A DNA stretch of 9,810 nucleotides, taken from assembly GCA_005881055.1 (NCBI GenBank), contig VBHW01000077.1, positions 1 through 9,810 of the forward strand, in the 5' to 3' direction. Source of the DNA: Chloroflexota bacterium. Lineage in GTDB: Bacteria; Chloroflexota; Limnocylindria; Limnocylindrales; CSP1-4. Made by a program: the position numbers and the translations under genes. Positions 6,617-9,810 of this stretch are shown piece after piece (position 1 is the first letter of the stretch; every line of letters begins with the position of its first letter). The notes under the pieces are model-generated. The model saw nothing but the letters and a program-made list of their open reading frames with translations, did not search any database and was not told the origin of the DNA.

Positions 6617-7345
6617 AACGAGGTCCGCGACCGGGGTCGGTAAGTCGTCGGCGACCCAGACCACGACCGACAGCGACGTCTCCCGGTAGCGCGCATTGAG
6701 CTCCCAGCAGCCCGCCGTCGGGACGCCCACGCCGACGACCATCGCCGTGCCGAAATCGGCGCTGGCGTTCGTCCCCGGGAAGAGGGACGTCAGCGGCGGC
6801 GCCGGTCCGTCGAGCCGCCGGCCGCTGACCCTGATCGCGGGTTCGAGCTCGTCCGCAGCCGGCCAGTCTGCGCTCCACCAGAACGTCTTCTGGCCGTACC
6901 CGTCCGCGTCGACCGGCAGGTCGTGCCACCGCTCGCCCCGCTTGTCGAGCATCGTCCAGAGGTGGGCGGTCCCGTACCAGGCCGCCCCGTAGTAGGCCGG
7001 TGGCCGGGACACGAAGCCCTTCGGCGGCACGAACGGCGGATCCGGGATCGTGACCGGACACGTCGAGGGGTCGTCTGGATGGATCTGGCCGAGCCCCGTC
7101 GCCCCGATCGCCGGAGGCCCGGCGGCAGTCGTCGCGGCGGGTTCGGGCAAGGGCGTGGGGCTCGGCGTGGGGCTCGGCGTGGGGCTCGGCGGGGCGCTCG
7201 GCGTGGGGCTCGGCGGGGCGCTCACCGCGGTCTCCGATGGACCCGCCACACCTACCGGCTCCATCGAGACGGCGCCGCCCGGTGCCGCCGCCACGTCACA
7301 GCCCGCGAGCAGCAGCGCCAACCCGGCCGCCACGAGCGCCTTCAT
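6593..7345 (-). CDS. Predicted lipoprotein of unknown function, Pro/Thr/Ser linker
   Basis: Probably anchored to the outer face of the cytoplasmic membrane; function unknown. The 250-residue protein starts with a short lipoprotein signal (MKALVAAGLALLLAGC) with lipobox L-A-G-C and lipidated Cys at 16. A low-complexity region with SPTP repeats spans about 43-67. The folded domain covers about 95-232 and has many aromatic residues: AAWYGTAHLWTML (121-133), KTFWWSADW (153-161), IRVSGRRLDGPAPPL (171-185) and AGCWELNARYRETSLSVVVW (211-230). The 'SGRRLDGPAPPL...GCWEL...L.VVVW' order recalls a small conserved lipoprotein domain I have seen in Chloroflexota-like proteins, without known function. The fold seems to end near residue 232; the tail ending GARCAGG and the stop codon are read from the last unit of the adjacent repeat array. 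It lies 54 nt downstream of the methyltransferase gene on the same strand. Confidence 0.8.
   Translation of the reverse strand: MKALVAAGLALLLAGCDVAAAPGGAVSMEPVGVAGPSETAVSAPPSPTPSAPPSPTPSPTPSPTPLPEPAATTAAGPPAIGATGLGQIHPDDPSTCPVTIPDPPFVPPKGFVSRPPAYYGAAWYGTAHLWTMLDKRGERWHDLPVDADGYGQKTFWWSADWPAADELEPAIRVSGRRLDGPAPPLTSLFPGTNASADFGTAMVVGVGVPTAGCWELNARYRETSLSVVVWVADDLPTPVADLVGARCAGG
7152..7223. repeat. Six tandem 12-bp repeats encoding the Pro/Thr/Ser linker
   Basis: On the plus strand GGCGTGGGGCTC occurs at 7152, 7164, 7176 and 7200, with the variant GGCGGGGCGCTC at 7188 and 7212, giving six end-to-end copies. On the coding (minus) strand each copy adds four linker residues (SPTP or SAPP). Copy number is multiple-of-three safe, so slippage would change tether length without breaking the frame. 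Confidence 0.9.
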
Positions 7346-7399
7346 GCCGCTCGTACACCTGCAACCACGGCCGGGTTCCCAGCCGGACGGGCGACGGGG

Positions 7400-8485
7400 C
7401 TAAGGGATGAGGCGATAGCCCCGCATGAGCTCGAGCCCCAGGTCGAGCACCTCGACGTCCCGATAGCCTGCCTCACGCGCGTATCGCCGGAGGGTGTCCG
7501 GGCGCATGACGGTGCCCGTCCCTGCCGTCGGCCGGTCGGTCATCGCCTCGGGCAGGCAGGACACGACGCTGTAGCCGTAGAACAGCCGCTCCGCCGGGTT
7601 GGCAGGTGCGGTGAACCGCTCGCCGGTCTTCTCGTCAATGACGAGCAGCGAGCCGCCCGGCGCAAGCATCCCGCGGATCGCGGCCAGGACCGCCACCGGC
7701 TGCGAGACGTCGTGCAGCGCCTCGACCATGACCGCGAAGTCGTACTTCCCGGCGGCGGCCGGATCTGCCGCATCGCGGACGTCGAACCGGACCCGATCCG
7801 CGACGCCGGCCTCGGCAGCGTTCCGACGGGCAAGGTCGATGGACGCGGCATCGAGGTCGAAGCCGTCAACGGTCAGGCGCGCGTACGCCTTCGCCATCGC
7901 GATCGACGCCCAGCCGGCGCCACACGCGACGTCGGCGACCTGCGCCGGCGGATCGGCGAGGAGCCGGGCGTGGACCTCCGGGATACCGGGCAGGTGCTCG
8001 GCCCCGAAGGACTGCAGCAACCACGGCCGGTTGAAGTCGCCCTGGGCCTCGACCGCGTCCTGCCCGTACGCGGTCTTCGACACGCCGCCGCCCGTGCGGA
8101 ACGCCTCCTGGAGCTGGGGCATGACCGTCGCGCACGCGACGATCGAACGGGCCATCGGCGCCATGGAGTAAAGCGAATCGAGGTCGGTCAGCAGCCGGAA
8201 CCGCCGCGCGCCCGGCCCCGCCTCGGGATCGTCGACCTCCAGGATCCCGGCGGCGGCCTGGTGCTCGAGCCACTCGCGGGCGTAGCGTTCGTGGATCCCG
8301 GCGCGCGACGCCAGGTCGGCGGACGTCATGCCTTCGTGCCCCGCCATCGCCCGATACAGCCCGAGCCGATCGCCGAGGTAGACGACGAGCGTATCGAGCA
8401 TCCCAAGACCGGCGTCGAACAGGCGCTCGGAGAGGGCTTCCCGGGAGGTTTCGACCGCCGGCGAGCCCTCGACATGTCCTGTCAT
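7400..8485 (-). CDS. Class I SAM-dependent methyltransferase, Rv2258c-like
   Basis: Cytoplasmic methyltransferase for an unknown small molecule. The 361-residue protein has an N-terminal winged-helix dimerisation region (about 16-100): GDRLGLYRAM (38-47), TSADLASRAGIHERYAREWL (54-73) and an ILEVDD segment (81-86). This resembles Mycobacterium tuberculosis Rv2258c and related proteins as I recall them. The Rossmann fold follows with SAM motif I, VADVACGAGWASIAMA (183-198), the acidic end of strand 2 in DGFDLD (207-212), an RFDVRDA segment (233-239) and LAPGGSLLVIDE (274-285). ATG at 8485 is preceded by GGGGAGG 11 nt upstream, which overlaps the stop of the oxidoreductase gene; longer in-frame starts would run into that gene. 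The 17-nt spacing implies a transcription unit with the oxidoreductase and a shared substrate or pathway. Some annotations call such proteins regulators because of the winged helix. Confidence 0.88.
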   Translation of the reverse strand: MTGHVEGSPAVETSREALSERLFDAGLGMLDTLVVYLGDRLGLYRAMAGHEGMTSADLASRAGIHERYAREWLEHQAAAGILEVDDPEAGPGARRFRLLTDLDSLYSMAPMARSIVACATVMPQLQEAFRTGGGVSKTAYGQDAVEAQGDFNRPWLLQSFGAEHLPGIPEVHARLLADPPAQVADVACGAGWASIAMAKAYARLTVDGFDLDAASIDLARRNAAEAGVADRVRFDVRDAADPAAAGKYDFAVMVEALHDVSQPVAVLAAIRGMLAPGGSLLVIDEKTGERFTAPANPAERLFYGYSVVSCLPEAMTDRPTAGTGTVMRPDTLRRYAREAGYRDVEVLDLGLELMRGYRLIP

Positions 8486-8502
8486 CGGCGTCCCATCCTC
8501 CC

Positions 8503-9810
8503 CTACGGCCGGATGTTCTGGTTGAGGTGGAACACGTTGTCGGGGTCCCACGCCCGCTTCAATGCGCGGAGGCGCTCGTACTTCGCGTCGCCGTAGATCG
8601 AGCGCACGACGTCGTCGCCCATCTCGACCACGTCGTTCACGTAGCGTCCGGGCATCGTGAAAGGCTGGAGCATCGCCATCGCGTCCTTCGCCCATCCCAC
8701 GTACGATGCGTCCTGCGCGGGATCGTCCCACATGACCTCAGCGCTTCCCCAGAAGGCGGCATCGCGACGGTTGAACGCGGTGGCGTCCTCCGCCGTCTCG
8801 GCGATCGCGCGTCCCCAGGCCCAGAACGAGAACGTGCAGTCGCCCGGCGCGCGCTCGACGGCGCCGATGCAGCCGTCGATGAGGTCGTCGGGCAGGTCGC
8901 TGAAGTAACCGCTCTTCATGTAGAAGCGGTGGCCCCAGTCGAGCTCGGGTCCGTCGTTGAGATGCTGGGCGGCGAGGTATGTCGTCGGGCCGAACGTGTC
9001 CATCACCGGCGTCCCGAAGGCCCGCAGCCCCGCGAAGTCGCGCTCCGCGGCGGCCAGGGAGCCGCAGTGCAGGGCGCTGATGAGCGCGATCGGTCGACCG
9101 GCGATCTCCGCCGGGAAGTCCTCCGCGGGGATCGCCGGGCCGATCGCGAAAGTGGTCATCACTTCGTCCGGTGACGACTCGACGAACTCGCGGAACAGGG
9201 CCGCCAGCTCGTGGGTTCGCTCGACGGGATGGATGACCGTGCCGCGGACGATCTCCGGCCCGATCGGGTGGAGCCGGAACTCGAACGACGTGACGACCCC
9301 GAAGTTCGCGCCGGCGCCGCGCATGCCCCAGAACAGCTCCGGATTCTCCTCGGCACTCGCATGGACGAGCCGCCCGTCGGCAGTGACGAGGTCGACCGAT
9401 CGGAGGTTGTCGATCGTCAGGCCGTGGCGTCGCATGAGTCGACCCATGCCACCGCCCAGCGTGAGCCCGGCCACTCCCGTGTGGGACACGACGCCGACCG
9501 GGCATGCGAGCCCGAACGCCTGGGCTTCGTGGTCGAGCTCGCCGAGGAGCGCACCCCCGTTCGCCCATGCGATCCGCCGCCCCGGGTCGACGCGGACCCC
9601 GCGCATCGCCGAGAGGTCCACGACGAGCCCGTCGTCGCAGGTCGAGAAGCCCGGGATGCTGTGGCCCCCGCCGCGGACGGCGATGTCGAGCCCCCGCTCG
9701 CGCGCGAAGCGGACGGCCGTGATGACGTCCGCCTGCCCGGTGGGACGCACGATGAGCGCCGGGCGGCGGTCGAACATGCCGTTCCAGACGACGCGGGCTG
9801 CGTCGTAGCG
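8503..9810 (-). CDS. FAD-dependent oxidoreductase, BBE/PCMH type, 5' partial
   Basis: A flavoenzyme of the FAD-linked oxidase (VAO/PCMH) family with a C-terminal berberine-bridge-enzyme domain, oxidising an unknown substrate. The frame is open to the right window edge. Residues YDAARVVWNGMFDRRPALIV span the ATG at 9777, and this is a conserved family stretch, so the true start lies outside the window; 435 residues are visible. RGGGHSIPG puts a His at visible residue 50, where this family often attaches FAD covalently. Then come GVAGLTLGGGMGRL (112-125), ENPELFWGMRGAGANFGVVT (155-174) and the C-terminal YERLRALKRAWDPDNVFHLN ending NQNIRP. A Cys in ACPVG (visible 103) is near the region of the second flavin link in bicovalent enzymes, but its spacing to GGG does not fit clearly. 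First visible gene of the minus-strand unit with the methyltransferase. Confidence 0.92.
   Translation of the reverse strand, partial: RYDAARVVWNGMFDRRPALIVRPTGQADVITAVRFARERGLDIAVRGGGHSIPGFSTCDDGLVVDLSAMRGVRVDPGRRIAWANGGALLGELDHEAQAFGLACPVGVVSHTGVAGLTLGGGMGRLMRRHGLTIDNLRSVDLVTADGRLVHASAEENPELFWGMRGAGANFGVVTSFEFRLHPIGPEIVRGTVIHPVERTHELAALFREFVESSPDEVMTTFAIGPAIPAEDFPAEIAGRPIALISALHCGSLAAAERDFAGLRAFGTPVMDTFGPTTYLAAQHLNDGPELDWGHRFYMKSGYFSDLPDDLIDGCIGAVERAPGDCTFSFWAWGRAIAETAEDATAFNRRDAAFWGSAEVMWDDPAQDASYVGWAKDAMAMLQPFTMPGRYVNDVVEMGDDVVRSIYGDAKYERLRALKRAWDPDNVFHLNQNIRP

Noticed and set aside
6226..6696. Small coding frames across the repeat region on both strands
   Set aside because: They read through the repeats, have Arg/Trp-rich or low-complexity products, lack ribosome sites, and repeat motifs such as QMRRWLTL that simply reflect the DNA repeat.
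6923..8596. 557-codon open frame on the plus strand opposite the lipoprotein and methyltransferase
   Set aside because: Arg/Gly-rich antisense reading with no domain; the minus strand has intact lipobox and SAM motifs.
8486..8731. Upstream extension of the methyltransferase frame
   Set aside because: It overlaps the end of the oxidoreductase gene and encodes an Arg-rich leader; the ATG at 8485 has a good ribosome site.

Overview
The window is GC-rich bacterial DNA with dense genes, short intergenic gaps and frequent GTG or TTG starts. Both predicted lipoproteins carry long linkers rich in Ser, Pro, Ala and Thr behind the lipobox. With the GC-rich codon use and the Rv2258c-like methyltransferase this suggests an uncultivated soil or freshwater Chloroflexota (Limnocylindria/Ellin6529-like) or an actinobacterium. 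That placement is inference from style only; there is no rRNA or marker gene here. No tRNA, rRNA, insertion sequence or phage gene was recognised.

Left part (1-6229): a sugar-acid catabolism and uptake locus. On the minus strand lie the first 21 codons of a possible FAH-family enzyme and, just upstream of it, an IclR-family regulator. An 88-bp gap separates this unit from a plus-strand operon and carries a 21-bp-spaced direct repeat that is a candidate operator. The operon encodes L-fuconate dehydratase (enolase superfamily, all expected catalytic residues present), a sugar-binding lipoprotein and two MalF/MalG-type permeases. No ATPase gene accompanies them. Together the genes suggest import of fucose, a fucoside or a related sugar acid, dehydration of L-fuconate to 2-keto-3-deoxy-L-fuconate, further breakdown by an FAH-type enzyme, and control by IclR. 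Both permeases are longer than usual, and each appears to carry an extra pair of transmembrane helices at a different place.

Middle (6230-6616): a convergent gap without a convincing gene. It holds a GC-rich hairpin after the operon and a degenerate repeat array of about 26-bp units at a roughly 50-bp period. The last unit runs into the 3' end of the next gene and supplies its stop codon. This is the least explained structure in the window.

Right part (6593-9810, minus strand): a likely transcription unit read right to left. It has a BBE-type FAD-dependent oxidoreductase (5' end cut by the window edge), a class I SAM-dependent methyltransferase starting 17 nt after it, and after 54 nt a lipoprotein of unknown function with a Pro/Thr/Ser linker encoded by a 12-bp tandem repeat. 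The oxidoreductase and methyltransferase look like a small-molecule modification pair; their substrate cannot be read from sequence.
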